Notes under the pieces: model-generated
The model's database searches: none
What the model was told of the DNA's origin: nothing
Seen by the model: the letters and a program-made list of their open reading frames with translations, nothing else
Origin: an uncultured Collinsella sp.
GTDB taxonomy: Bacteria > Actinomycetota > Coriobacteriia > Coriobacteriales > Coriobacteriaceae
Direction: 5' to 3'
Assembly: GCA_902470925.1 (NCBI GenBank)
Contig: CABRIF010000017.1
Coordinates: forward strand, 1 to 30,309
Length of the DNA: 30,309 nt
Program-made: the position numbers and the translations under genes
Shown here: positions 1-7,739 of the stretch, piece by piece
How the letters are laid out: each line of letters begins with the position of its first letter
Position numbering within the stretch: the stretch's first letter is position 1

Positions 1-24
1 CTCGGAGATGTGTATAAGAGACAG
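1..24 (+). other. Illumina Nextera read-2 adapter remnant (not genomic)
   Basis: The bases equal the last 24 bases of the standard Nextera read-2 transposase adapter, ending in the 19-bp Tn5 mosaic end AGATGTGTATAAGAGACAG. This is library-preparation sequence left on the contig end. Genomic sequence starts at about position 25. Confidence 0.96.
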
Positions 25-25
25 C

Positions 26-161
26 TGTCAGCTGTGCACGATTGTCAGCTGTGTGCGATTGTCAGCCATGTGCGATTGCCGGCTATGTGCGATTGTCAGC
101 TATGTGCGATTGCCGGCTATGTGCGACTGTCAGCTGTGCACGATTGTCAGCTATGTACGAT
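26..161 (+). repeat. Eight tandem copies of a 17-bp repeat
   Basis: Eight consecutive 17-bp units begin at 26, 43, 60, 77, 94, 111, 128 and 145, with consensus TGTCAGCTATGTGCGAT. Variation is limited to a few positions (TGTCAG or TGCCGG; CTATGTGC or CTGTGCAC). The array is cut by the contig end, so its true length is unknown. No open frame uses it. An inverted copy lies at 271-295. Confidence 0.95.
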
Positions 162-270
162 TTGTTAGCGCTGCCATCGAAAGCTGATACATTCCTTAGT
201 TCCATATAGCTAATCTACCTGGTATTTCTACGAAATTCATATGCAGAAAGACGGATGTGTTTTGCCATAC

Positions 271-295
271 CTGACAATCGTACACAGCTGACAGT
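271..295 (-). repeat. Inverted copy of the 17-bp repeat
   Basis: Read on the minus strand, this stretch contains TGTCAGCTGTGTACGATTG, a full unit of the array at 26-161 plus the start of the next. About 110 bp of less GC-rich, non-repeated DNA separates the two orientations. Confidence 0.85.
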
Positions 296-299
296 CGCC

Positions 300-737
300 T
301 ATGCACGACAGGTTCGGCACCTGCGGGCGTTAGGCCTCAGTGGCGCCGTCGGCGCCGGCACCTCCACGCGTATCGACATCCCCATGCGCACCGCCACGGC
401 TGCGGGCGGACCCCGTATCCTAACCGCCACGGCTGCGGGCGCTGTCCGCATCCCAGCCGACGCGGGCGACGCCGCCCGAGCCACTGCCCAGGCCATCGCC
501 CTCGTCCGCGCTGCCGTCGTCCTCACATTGATGCCGCCCTCATCACCTCAAGCGGGGCCGCGTCATCACCGTCGTCACTATCACCGTCATCACCGCAACC
601 GATGCAAGCGCAGAAACCTGATCCATCACCACGACAACTGTTGCCGCCTCGACCAATGCTGCCACTCCGACCGCTGCCGTTATGGCCGCCGCTGTCAACG
701 CTGCCGCCCTCATCACATCGATGCCGTCCGCGTCACC
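300..737. other. Gene-free, low-complexity region downstream of hypA
   Basis: No credible gene is seen; open frames here are compositional. A 19-bp direct repeat (ACCGCCACGGCTGCGGGCG) occurs at 390-408 and 423-441. The stretch around 545-600 is a degraded copy of the 3' end of hypA (about 731-782): both read CACCTCAAGCGGGGCCGC followed by CACCGTCGTCACTATC. The DNA encoding the Asp/Gly-rich HypA tail therefore seems to have been duplicated outward and to have decayed. Confidence 0.6.
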
Positions 738-1130
738 TCAAGCGGGGCCGCCATCACCGTCGTCACTATCGCCGTGGGCGTCCTCATCGGGGCAGGCTAT
801 CTCCAGGATATTCGTCTCGTTGCCCTGCAGCAGGTAGGTGCGGTCGCTGCCGCAGTGCGGACAGACACGCCCATGCTCGACCGTGGCGTAGGTCCGTCCG
901 CACGCCTCGCACAATGTCACGGCGTCGACCTGCTCGATCACCAACTCGGCGCCGCGCATCAGGTCGTTTTTCGCGCATGCCCAGGTCCAGCAGTCGGTGA
1001 GGTAGCTGGGGATGATGCCCGACACCTCCCCCAGCTCCAGCGTGACCGACGACACGCGCCGCAACCCGTTCTCGGCGGCAACGCGCTCCACGCTGCGGAT
1101 GATATGAAATACAATGCCCAGTTCGTGCAT
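738..1130 (-). CDS. hypA: Hydrogenase/nickel maturation chaperone HypA
   Basis: A 130-residue HypA, the zinc-containing nickel chaperone that works with the GTPase HypB to deliver nickel to [NiFe]-hydrogenase and sometimes other nickel enzymes. The start at 1130 is set by the family's invariant N-terminus Met-His-Glu, whose His2 and N-terminus bind nickel. The structural zinc site is complete: C74-x2-C77 and C90-x2-C93. After the conserved end (about residue 115) comes a tail of about 15 Asp/Gly-rich residues that most HypA proteins lack. A Shine-Dalgarno is not obvious; the best match is GGGAACGG just before the ATG. It is the last gene of a minus-strand set hypB, flavoprotein, hypA, separated from the flavoprotein stop by 176 bp of small repeats. 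Identification is secure; the client enzyme is not visible here. Confidence 0.95.
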   Translation of the reverse strand: MHELGIVFHIIRSVERVAAENGLRRVSSVTLELGEVSGIIPSYLTDCWTWACAKNDLMRGAELVIEQVDAVTLCEACGRTYATVEHGRVCPHCGSDRTYLLQGNETNILEIACPDEDAHGDSDDGDGGPA

Positions 1131-1208
1131 ACCGTTCCCATCGTCATTCAACAAAGCGCGGCCTCCTGCCGGCGCGAACAGGCAGTCGCCCGCACGCCAG
1201 CCGCCAGA

Positions 1209-1276
1209 GACGAGAAACCCAGCCACCGGGGACGAGAAACCCAGCGCCCAGCGACGGACGCCGGGCGCCCAGCGAC
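1209..1276. repeat. Short direct repeats between hypA and the flavoprotein gene
   Basis: GACGAGAAACCCAGC occurs at 1209-1223 and 1231-1245, and GCGCCCAGCGAC at 1244-1255 and 1265-1276. They fill the 176-bp gap between the flavoprotein stop and the hypA start. No terminator is seen, so read-through into hypA is plausible. Confidence 0.7.
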
Positions 1277-1306
1277 CAGCTGCCCAAAGCCAAAAGCCGA
1301 GCTGGC

Positions 1307-4084
1307 CTACTTCGCCCCCTTCTTCCCGAAGCGAATCTTGATCTCGCGTTTGAGCGCGTACTTGGCCAGCATCGGCAGCTTCTTCTCGTACTTCACCATG
1401 CGCGAGCACTCCGGATGCTCCCGGTGCAGATGAATCGCGTCGAACGCACACTTCGTGGTGCACAGCCCGCAGCCGATGCACTTGTTCTCGTCCACCACAC
1501 TCGCGCCGCACCCCAGGCAACGCGCGGTCTCGCGGCGCACCTGCTCCTCGCTGAACGTCTCCGCATACTCTGCGAACGGGCCGCCCGCCTCCTCGCTGCT
1601 GCGGTGTGCCGGCGTCTCGCGCCGGGCGGTATCGTAGCTGCCGAACGCCACGGCCTCGCGGTCAATGGCACGGTAGGAGCGCTGGTTGCGCCCGATGGTG
1701 AGCGTGGCGCCGCGCACGTAGCGATGCAGCGAGACGGCCGCCTCATGGCCGGCGGCGATTGCGTCGATCGCGAATGACGGCCCGGTATAGACGTCACCGC
1801 CCACGAAGATGTCGGGCTCCGCGGTCTGATAGGTCTGCGCGTCGGCCACCGCACCGCCGCCGCGCCCGAACGTAACCGCCGTGCCCGCCAGCAGGCTGCC
1901 CCACTCGATGCACTGTCCGATGGAGAACACCACGCGGTCGCACGCCACCGTGCGCGTCTGCGCGTCGTCGAACACCGGGGCGAACCTGCCCTCGTCGTCG
2001 AACACCCGCAGGCAGCGGCGGAACACGATGCCCGCCACCCGGCCGCCTTCGACAACGACCTCGACAGGCCCCCAGCCGTTGTGGACGCAGGCGCCGTCGG
2101 CCTCCGCCTCCTCGACCTCCTCGGCGCTCGCCGGCATCTCCCCGGCGCTCTCCAGGCAGAACATCTCAACGCCGTCCGACCCCAGACGCGCCGCCGAGCG
2201 TGCCGCATCGATGGCGACATTGCCGCCGCCCACCACTACCGTCCGGCCCCGCAGGCCGTCGAAGCCGTCCTCGGAGCAGGTGCGCAGGAAGTCCACAGCC
2301 GTGAATACGCCCTCGGCATCCTCGCCCGCGATGCCGGGCAAGCGCCCGCCCTGGCAGCCGATCGCCACGTAGAACGCGCTGAATCCCTGCTCGCGCAGCT
2401 CGGCGATCGTCACATCGCGCCCCACCTCGACACCGTAGCGAAACTCCGCGCCCATCTGGGCGATGATGTCCACCTCGGCCTCGATCACGCGCTTGTCCAG
2501 CTTGTAGCTGGGAATGCCGTAGGTGAGCATGCCGCCCGGGCGCGCGCTCTTCTCGAAGACCACAGGCTTGTAGCCGCGCTCGGCCAGGTAGTACGCGCAG
2601 GACAGACCCGCCGGACCCGCGCCGATGATGGCGATCTTCTCGTTCATCGCACCGCTGGTGGAAGGCACTACGGGCTCGGACACGTAGCGATGCTCTGCCA
2701 CCAGATCCTGCTCAGCGATGAACTTCTTCACCTCGTCGATGGCCACGGCGGCGTCAACCGCGCCGCGCGTGCAGGCGTCCTCGCAGCGACGGTTGCAGAT
2801 GCGCCCGCACACCGCCGGCAGCGGGTTCTCGCGCTTGATGAGGGCCAGCGCGTCGCGATAGCGCCCCTGAGCCGCCAGCTTAAGATAGCCCTGCACCGCC
2901 ACATGCGCCGGACAGGCCGTCTTGCAGGGAGCGGTGCCGGTGTCGTAGGTCTCGATGCGGTTCTTGTTGCGGTAGTCGGGGCTCCACTTCTCCGGCCCCC
3001 ACTTCACCGCATCGGGCAGCTCCTGCTTGGGGTAGCTGGGAACCTCGCCGGTACGCACGTCGCACAGCTTCTGACCGAGCTTCACCGCGCCGGCCGGGCA
3101 CACCTCGACGCAGCGGCCGCATGCCACGCAGGCGTCCGCCTCGGTGCGCGCCACGTAAGCCGAGCGCGACAGGTTCGGCGTGTTGAACAGCTGCGAGGTG
3201 CGCAGCGCGTAGCACACGTTGACGTTGCAGTTGCAGATGGCGAAGATCTTGTCCTCGCCGTCGATGTTGGTGATCTGGTGCACGAAGCCGTTGTCCTCGG
3301 CGCGATGCAGGATCTCGTAGACCTCCTCGCGCGTGATGTAGCGGCCGCGGTCGGTTTCCACCACGTAGTCGGCCATGTCGCCCACCGCGATGCACCAGTC
3401 GGCCGGATCGTCGCCGCAGCCCTGGCCCAGCACCTCGCGGCTCATGCGGCACGAGCAGGCGCTCGCGGCGTACTTGCCGTCGTATTTGTCCAGCCAGTGC
3501 TCGATATGCTCGATCGACACGGAGCGGTCCTCCATGGAGATGGCCTGCTCCACCGGGATCACGTGCATGCCGATGCCCGCGCCTCCCGGCGGCACCATGG
3601 GCGTGGCGCGCGCCAGGGCGCCCTTGCTGGCCTGCTCGAAGAACTTCGCCAGCACCGGATGCTCCTGCAGCTGGCTCATGCGCATGTTGAGGAACTCGGC
3701 CGAACCGGGCACCAGCATGGGCAGGACCCACTGCTTGGTGCGGGTCTCATTCTCCCAGTTGTACTCGATGAGGCCGATGTAGCTCATCTCGTCCATCAGC
3801 TTCTCGAGCGCCACCGGATCCATGCCGGTGAGCTTGATGAGCTCGGTCAGCGTGTAGGGGCGGCGCATCTTCATCTTGAGCAGGACGTCGGCCATCTCGT
3901 CGGTGGTGACGGCGGCAAACGACCAGTATTCGAACGGCTTGAGCTCCTTGCGGCCGAGCATACGGTTGGTGCAGTGCTCGCACAGGGCCACGATCTTCTC
4001 GCGCGGCTGAGCGGGCAGCTCGGGCACGAACTCCGCGCCGATGTCGGGCTCGGTGAAGGAGATGCCAGGTCCGTTGACGATCAT
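1307..4084 (-). CDS. Multi-cluster iron-sulfur FAD/NAD(P) oxidoreductase, GltD-like
   Basis: A 925-residue soluble redox protein. The start at 4084 is preceded by GGAAAGGAA about 8 bases upstream; the longer frame above it lies in repeat DNA. Order of parts: a winged-helix-like region (about 60-110); a cysteine-rich module with C210, C212, C223, C231 and C284-x-C286-x4-C291; a ferredoxin motif C319-x2-C-x2-C-x3-C329-Pro; the glutamate-synthase-small-subunit N-terminal [4Fe-4S] domain (C387, C391, C426, C430, C434, C438); an FAD fold GAGPAG (488-493); an NAD(P) fold GGGNVAIDAA (619-628); the second FAD contact GGD (762-764); and a C-terminal ferredoxin-like segment (C856, C859, C869, C872, C875, C879). 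It probably passes electrons between NAD(P)H and a ferredoxin-type partner. Its place between hypB and hypA hints at a link to hydrogenase or nickel metabolism. The exact reaction is unknown. Confidence 0.85.
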   Translation of the reverse strand: MIVNGPGISFTEPDIGAEFVPELPAQPREKIVALCEHCTNRMLGRKELKPFEYWSFAAVTTDEMADVLLKMKMRRPYTLTELIKLTGMDPVALEKLMDEMSYIGLIEYNWENETRTKQWVLPMLVPGSAEFLNMRMSQLQEHPVLAKFFEQASKGALARATPMVPPGGAGIGMHVIPVEQAISMEDRSVSIEHIEHWLDKYDGKYAASACSCRMSREVLGQGCGDDPADWCIAVGDMADYVVETDRGRYITREEVYEILHRAEDNGFVHQITNIDGEDKIFAICNCNVNVCYALRTSQLFNTPNLSRSAYVARTEADACVACGRCVEVCPAGAVKLGQKLCDVRTGEVPSYPKQELPDAVKWGPEKWSPDYRNKNRIETYDTGTAPCKTACPAHVAVQGYLKLAAQGRYRDALALIKRENPLPAVCGRICNRRCEDACTRGAVDAAVAIDEVKKFIAEQDLVAEHRYVSEPVVPSTSGAMNEKIAIIGAGPAGLSCAYYLAERGYKPVVFEKSARPGGMLTYGIPSYKLDKRVIEAEVDIIAQMGAEFRYGVEVGRDVTIAELREQGFSAFYVAIGCQGGRLPGIAGEDAEGVFTAVDFLRTCSEDGFDGLRGRTVVVGGGNVAIDAARSAARLGSDGVEMFCLESAGEMPASAEEVEEAEADGACVHNGWGPVEVVVEGGRVAGIVFRRCLRVFDDEGRFAPVFDDAQTRTVACDRVVFSIGQCIEWGSLLAGTAVTFGRGGGAVADAQTYQTAEPDIFVGGDVYTGPSFAIDAIAAGHEAAVSLHRYVRGATLTIGRNQRSYRAIDREAVAFGSYDTARRETPAHRSSEEAGGPFAEYAETFSEEQVRRETARCLGCGASVVDENKCIGCGLCTTKCAFDAIHLHREHPECSRMVKYEKKLPMLAKYALKREIKIRFGKKGAK

Positions 4085-4196
4085 GTGAAGGTTCCTTTCC
4101 TTTCGAAAGCAGGCGATGTATGAAGTGCAGGCGAGGGCCCAGGTGGGCGGGCCGCAGGTGCGGCCCCGGCAGCGTGCGGAGGCCGGAGGCGTTTCG

Positions 4197-4292
4197 CAGC
4201 CGGTCCCGGAAGCGCGCCGGGCCTCCCGTAGCCGGCCCCGGCAGCGTACCGGGCCTCCCGTAGCCGGTCTCGGTCGCATGCCGGGCCTCCCG
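4197..4292. repeat. 32-bp tandem repeat between hypB and the flavoprotein gene
   Basis: Three 32-bp units at 4197-4228, 4229-4260 and 4261-4292 share TAGCCGG...CCGGGCCTCCCG; a partial fourth follows at 4293 and a diverged one precedes at about 4150. They fill the 232-bp gap after the hypB stop. The flavoprotein Shine-Dalgarno lies beyond them at about 4092-4100. Confidence 0.85.
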
Positions 4293-4316
4293 CGGCCGAT
4301 CCTGGTCGCCGCCCTT

Positions 4317-5225
4317 TTATGCCTTCCAGGTGGCAACGGCCGAGCGCAGCCAGGCGGCCCACTCATCGATGCCCTCGCCGGTCTTGGCGCTGATGGGGAT
4401 GATGGCAGCGTTCGGATTGCGCGCGAGGATGTTGGCGCGCACGCGCTCCATGCTGAAGGTGTCGAATACCGGCAGCGCGTCGATCTTGTTGATGAGCACC
4501 ACGTCGCAGATGCTGAACATGAGCGGATACTTGAGCGGCTTGTCGTCGCCCTCCGGCACCGACAGGATCATCGCGTTCGCGCTGGCGCCGGTGTCGAACT
4601 CCGCCGGACACACCAGGTTGCCCACGTTCTCGAGGATCGCCAGGTCGACGGCGGGGGCAGTGGCAGAAGCAGGATGGGCCGCGGGGCTTGTCGCGCAGGC
4701 GGCACCAGCCGCAGCAGAGCCGACCGACCCCACGGCGTCCACGGACGCCGCACCCGCGGCTCCGACCGCAGCGGGCACCGCCCCGGCGGCTGCCGCCGGC
4801 ACCGCACCGGTGCCCGCAGCCTCGGCGTCACCGATTGACCCCGTCCCCGTTTGTACACCGATTGACCCCGTCCCCGTTTGCAGGTCGCCCTGCGTCAACA
4901 GGCCGTTGAGCCCCTGCTCGGTCATATAGGCGTCCAGGTGGCACATGCCGCCCGTATGCAGCTGGATGGCGCGCACGCCAGTGTCGACGATCATGCGCGC
5001 GTCCACGTCGGAATCGATATCCGCCTCCATGACGGCGATCGACAGCTCGTCGCGCAGCGCCTCGATCGTGCGCGTGAGCGTGGTGGTTTTACCCGAGCCC
5101 GGGCTCGACATCAGATTCAGGAGAAACATCCCCTGTGCGCGCAGGCGGTCGCGCAGCTCCTGCGCCTTGCGATCGTTGTCCGCAAAGACGCTCTCCTTGA
5201 CTTCAAGCACACGCACGTCGGCCAT
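4317..5225 (-). CDS. hypB: Hydrogenase nickel incorporation GTPase HypB with a large internal insert
   Basis: A 302-residue HypB, the SIMIBI-class GTPase that drives nickel transfer in hydrogenase maturation. Visible motifs are the P-loop SSPGSGKTT (40-48), the metal-site GGMCHLDA with C95 and H96, NVGNLVCP with C206, and the guanine-specificity motif NKID (246-249). The N-terminal CxxCGC and His-rich nickel-storage parts found in some HypB are missing. ATG at 5225 is preferred over the GTG two codons earlier because GGGAGGGG lies about 5-7 bases ahead. Residues about 113-192 are an Ala/Gly-rich insert between the CHLDA and NVGN motifs; in E. coli HypB about 19 residues span this gap. The insert begins with two in-frame copies of QTGTGSIG. 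The gene faces the TetR regulator across two palindromes. Confidence 0.95.
   Translation of the reverse strand: MADVRVLEVKESVFADNDRKAQELRDRLRAQGMFLLNLMSSPGSGKTTTLTRTIEALRDELSIAVMEADIDSDVDARMIVDTGVRAIQLHTGGMCHLDAYMTEQGLNGLLTQGDLQTGTGSIGVQTGTGSIGDAEAAGTGAVPAAAAGAVPAAVGAAGAASVDAVGSVGSAAAGAACATSPAAHPASATAPAVDLAILENVGNLVCPAEFDTGASANAMILSVPEGDDKPLKYPLMFSICDVVLINKIDALPVFDTFSMERVRANILARNPNAAIIPISAKTGEGIDEWAAWLRSAVATWKA
4829..4880 (-). repeat. Duplicated 25-bp sequence inside hypB
   Basis: Two identical 25-bp copies (4829-4853 and 4856-4880) are separated by 2 bp, giving an in-frame 27-bp period. On the minus strand each carries ACGGGGACGGGGTCAATCGG. The motif looks like an intergenic REP-type repeat rather than native hypB sequence, and marks the upstream edge of the Ala/Gly-rich insert. 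Confidence 0.9.
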
Positions 5226-5256
5226 GTGCACCCCTCCCTGTAGCGGCGAACTACTA

Positions 5257-5294
5257 TTGACACTTTGTCAAATTCTATATTGACGAATTGTCAA
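5257..5294. promoter_or_regulatory. Two palindromic operators between hypB and the TetR gene
   Basis: TTGACACTTTGTCAA (5257-5271) and TTGACGAATTGTCAA (5280-5294) are the same TTGAC-N5-GTCAA palindrome, 23 bp apart centre to centre. They lie in the 122-bp gap between divergent hypB and tetR. TTGACA-like -35 elements on both strands coincide with the half-sites, so a bound repressor could block both promoters. Binding by the neighbouring TetR protein is inferred from position and symmetry. Confidence 0.75.
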
Positions 5295-5347
5295 CAATAT
5301 TCAAGACTGTATTCGTCCAACGGTCGATTCGACGGGAGGAAAGGCAT

Positions 5348-5977
5348 ATGGCAAGCCAGCATGAGGCCCATCAACGCGAACGGCACACGCATGAGGACCG
5401 GCGCGCCGAGATTCTCGAGGCGGTGCGCGCCATCTGCGCGGGCGAGGGCATGGGGCGCCTGTCTGTCTCGGGCATCACCGAGCGCGTGGGGTGCACGCGT
5501 TCGCTGTTCTACCACTACTTCCCCACCAAGGAGGCGGCGCTCGACGCTGCGCTCGAGGACACCATCGATTCGTTCATCGAGCGTCTGAAGGCTTGGAACG
5601 CCCAGCGCACGCGCGGCGACATCGACGGCGCGCTCACCAGTGCTGCCGAGCTGCTCACATCGCTTATCAGCGAGCGCTACGAGCTGTCGCGCTCGCTGGA
5701 ATGCGGCACTGCTGCCGGCGTATACACCGCGTTTGTGCACCGGATAGCCGAGCGTGTGGCGCGCTACATCTGCGACACCACGGTGGTTGACTTCGCGCGT
5801 TACCACGAGGTCTGCATCGACCACGTATACGAGACCATGTACGTGCTAATCACGGGGCTGATAATGTACCTGCGCTCGCACCCGGACGCGCCGGCCGCGA
5901 CCATCAAGGACATCATCGCCAGCACCCTGCATCTTGGGCACTTTATCGAGAAGCAGGCGGAGGCGCGCCCCTTGTAG
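5348..5977 (+). CDS. TetR/AcrR-family transcriptional regulator, divergent from hypB
   Basis: A 209-residue regulator. The ATG at 5348 follows GGGAGGAAAGG with good spacing; the longer frame from 5288 would start inside the operator and is not preferred. The N-terminal helix-turn-helix (about 20-65) has the TetR pattern, ending in SLFYHYFPTKEAAL. The C-terminal two thirds form the usual helical ligand and dimerisation domain, with no recognisable ligand signature. Two identical-type palindromes sit directly upstream, so it probably represses itself and the hypB, flavoprotein, hypA set. The signal it senses is unknown; nickel or redox are possibilities from context only. Confidence 0.9.
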   Translation: MASQHEAHQRERHTHEDRRAEILEAVRAICAGEGMGRLSVSGITERVGCTRSLFYHYFPTKEAALDAALEDTIDSFIERLKAWNAQRTRGDIDGALTSAAELLTSLISERYELSRSLECGTAAGVYTAFVHRIAERVARYICDTTVVDFARYHEVCIDHVYETMYVLITGLIMYLRSHPDAPAATIKDIIASTLHLGHFIEKQAEARPL

Positions 5978-6357
5978 AGGATGCCGGGCTGCAGGGTGAG
6001 GGGTGCGGCGCACCGGGACTCGGGCGGTGCCGTCCACATGGCACGCGGACGGCGGGCGGGATGGCACAGCATAGGCCGCATGCCCGCGGACGGCCCGCGC
6101 CCGTTACGGCCGCGCCCGTGTCCCAAGCGCGGTCCCACTCCGGCAAGCCCCAGCGGCCTGCGCCCCATCTCGGTGACCCCGGCTGCAGTCCTCGGCGCGG
6201 CAGCGGCCGCGGCGGCATCGCAGCCCTGGCCGCAACCGGCGGCTCTTGGGCAGCGGCCTGCATCCCATTCCGACGGCCCCGGCGGCCCGCGTCCCATCAC
6301 CGTCAACCACGCGCTCGGACAACCGAGCCCGAGCGCTCCAACGAGAGGAGAACCTGT
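5978..6357. other. GC-rich gene-free spacer with degenerate repeats
   Basis: No gene is supported. The stretch is very GC-rich and partly repetitive: CAGCGGCCTGCGCCCCATC (about 6150) recurs as CAGCGGCCTGCATCCCATTC (about 6252), each followed by a CCCCGGC-rich segment. The far end carries the Shine-Dalgarno GAGAGGAGAA of the next gene. No clear terminator follows tetR. Confidence 0.5.
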
Positions 6358-7332
6358 ATGTTATTCGAGGTGTACGGAGACAACGCCGCGTTCCAGTGGC
6401 TCGGGTGGGCCCTGGTGTTCGTGGGCCTCATCGCCGCCAACGAGGTGGCGCGCCGCTCCAAGATCGGCGGCATCGCCTGCTTCCTCGGCCTGCCCGCCGT
6501 GCTGACCGTCTACTTCATCGCGATCTACGTGGGCGCGGCGACCGGTGCCGATTGGGCGCTCAACAACCCCACGTACGTCCACATGAACAGCTGGTTCCAC
6601 TACGCCAAGCTCTACGCCGCCACCGCCGGCTGCATCGGCTTCATGATGCTGAAGTACGGCTGGGGCAAGCTCGGACGCAGCGAGGCGTTCAAGGTCTTCC
6701 CCTTCGCCATCGTGGCCATCAACATCCTGATCGCCGTGGTGTCCGACTTCGAGAGCGCGGTGCGCGCGTTCGGCACCACCTGGGTGAGCTCTGAGGGCGT
6801 CACGCTCATGGGCGGCTGGCACAACGTCCTCAACGGCGTTGCCGGCCTCATCAACATCTTCTGCATGACCGGCTGGTGGGGCATCTACCGCTCCAAAAAG
6901 CGCGAGGACATGCTGTGGCCGGACATGACGTGGGTCTACATCGTTGCGTACGACCTGTGGAACTTCTGCTACACCTACAACTGCCTGCCCACGCACGCCT
7001 GGTACTGCGGCCTGGCGCTGCTGCTGGCGCCCACAGTGGCGAACTTCTTCTGGAACAAGGGCGGCTGGATTCAGAACCGTGCGAACACCCTGGCGCTATG
7101 GTGCATGTTTGCCCAGGTGGTGCCCGCGTTCCAAGACTACTCCGTGTTCAGCACCAACTCGGTGAACAACCCGAACGTGAACCTGGCCGTGTCCGCGGTG
7201 GCGCTCGCTGCCAACATCGCGGCGCTTGTCTACATCGTCTACCGCGCCAAGAAGCTCGGCGTGAACCCCTACAAGCACGAGGTCTTCCGCGGCACGCACG
7301 ACTTCGAGCAGGCCATCGCCCGCGCCGAGTAG
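6358..7332 (+). CDS. Polytopic membrane protein, DUF5692-like
   Basis: A 324-residue integral membrane protein with about nine hydrophobic helices spread over the whole length (for example about 15-32, 42-60, 120-135, 160-178, 195-212, 220-236, 283-300). The ATG at 6358 follows GAGAGGAGAACCTGT; upstream codons in frame belong to the GC-rich spacer. Charged loops include ANEVARRSKIGG after the first helix, and the C-terminal tail is hydrophilic. It resembles from memory the uncharacterised DUF5692 family of anaerobes, an assignment not verified here. No catalytic or transport motif is recognisable. It lies alone between the TetR gene and a long repeat region, so context gives no function. Confidence 0.75.
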   Translation: MLFEVYGDNAAFQWLGWALVFVGLIAANEVARRSKIGGIACFLGLPAVLTVYFIAIYVGAATGADWALNNPTYVHMNSWFHYAKLYAATAGCIGFMMLKYGWGKLGRSEAFKVFPFAIVAINILIAVVSDFESAVRAFGTTWVSSEGVTLMGGWHNVLNGVAGLINIFCMTGWWGIYRSKKREDMLWPDMTWVYIVAYDLWNFCYTYNCLPTHAWYCGLALLLAPTVANFFWNKGGWIQNRANTLALWCMFAQVVPAFQDYSVFSTNSVNNPNVNLAVSAVALAANIAALVYIVYRAKKLGVNPYKHEVFRGTHDFEQAIARAE

Positions 7333-7739
7333 CGCAAGCGGGACGGGCATCGGCGCACAGGCGGCGCGTGGCGCAGGCGGAACGGGCACCGGCGCGCGGC
7401 CGTTGGTGTCGTGGCTGCCGAGGCACGGCCGTTGGTGCCGAGCTACCGAGGCACGGCGGCTGGTGCCGGGGCGAGGCCGTTGGTGCCGGGACACCGGCGG
7501 CGCTTGGCGCGAGCGGCGCAGGCGGCGCGTGGCGCAAGCAGGACGGGCATCGGCGCGCAGGCGACGCGACGCAGGCGGATCGCCCGAGCGGCTCCGCAGA
7601 CAGCGCAGACGGCAAGGCGCGGGAGTGCATGCAGGCGGCCGATGGCTGCAAGGCGGTGACCGAGCGGCAGCTGGCGCGCGGCGGCAAGGCGCGGACGAGC
7701 GGCAGCTGGTGGCTCGTCGGCAAGGCGCGGGGCGAGTGC
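7331..7739. repeat. Degenerate GC-rich repeats after the membrane-protein gene
   Basis: A unit of about 36 bp containing GCGCAAGCGGGACGGGCATC occurs at 7334, about 7371 and about 7531, the first touching the stop codon of the preceding gene. Between them GGCCGTTGGTGCCG or close variants appear about four times (about 7398-7490), and CGGCAAGGCGCGG three times (about 7608-7730). No coding sequence is supported; frames stay open because several repeat lengths are multiples of three. Confidence 0.7.

Noticed and set aside
1131..1520. Upstream extension of hypA to 1520
   Set aside because: The added residues are repeat-derived and precede the invariant Met-His-Glu start of HypA, which must be N-terminal to bind nickel.
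2081..4123. 680-codon open frame on the plus strand over the flavoprotein gene
   Set aside because: Antisense shadow in a GC-rich gene; no recognisable domain, and the opposite strand has a full set of Fe-S, FAD and NAD(P) motifs.
4085..4366. N-terminal extension of the flavoprotein to 4366
   Set aside because: It translates the 32-bp repeats and overlaps the 3' end of hypB; a clear Shine-Dalgarno precedes the ATG at 4084.
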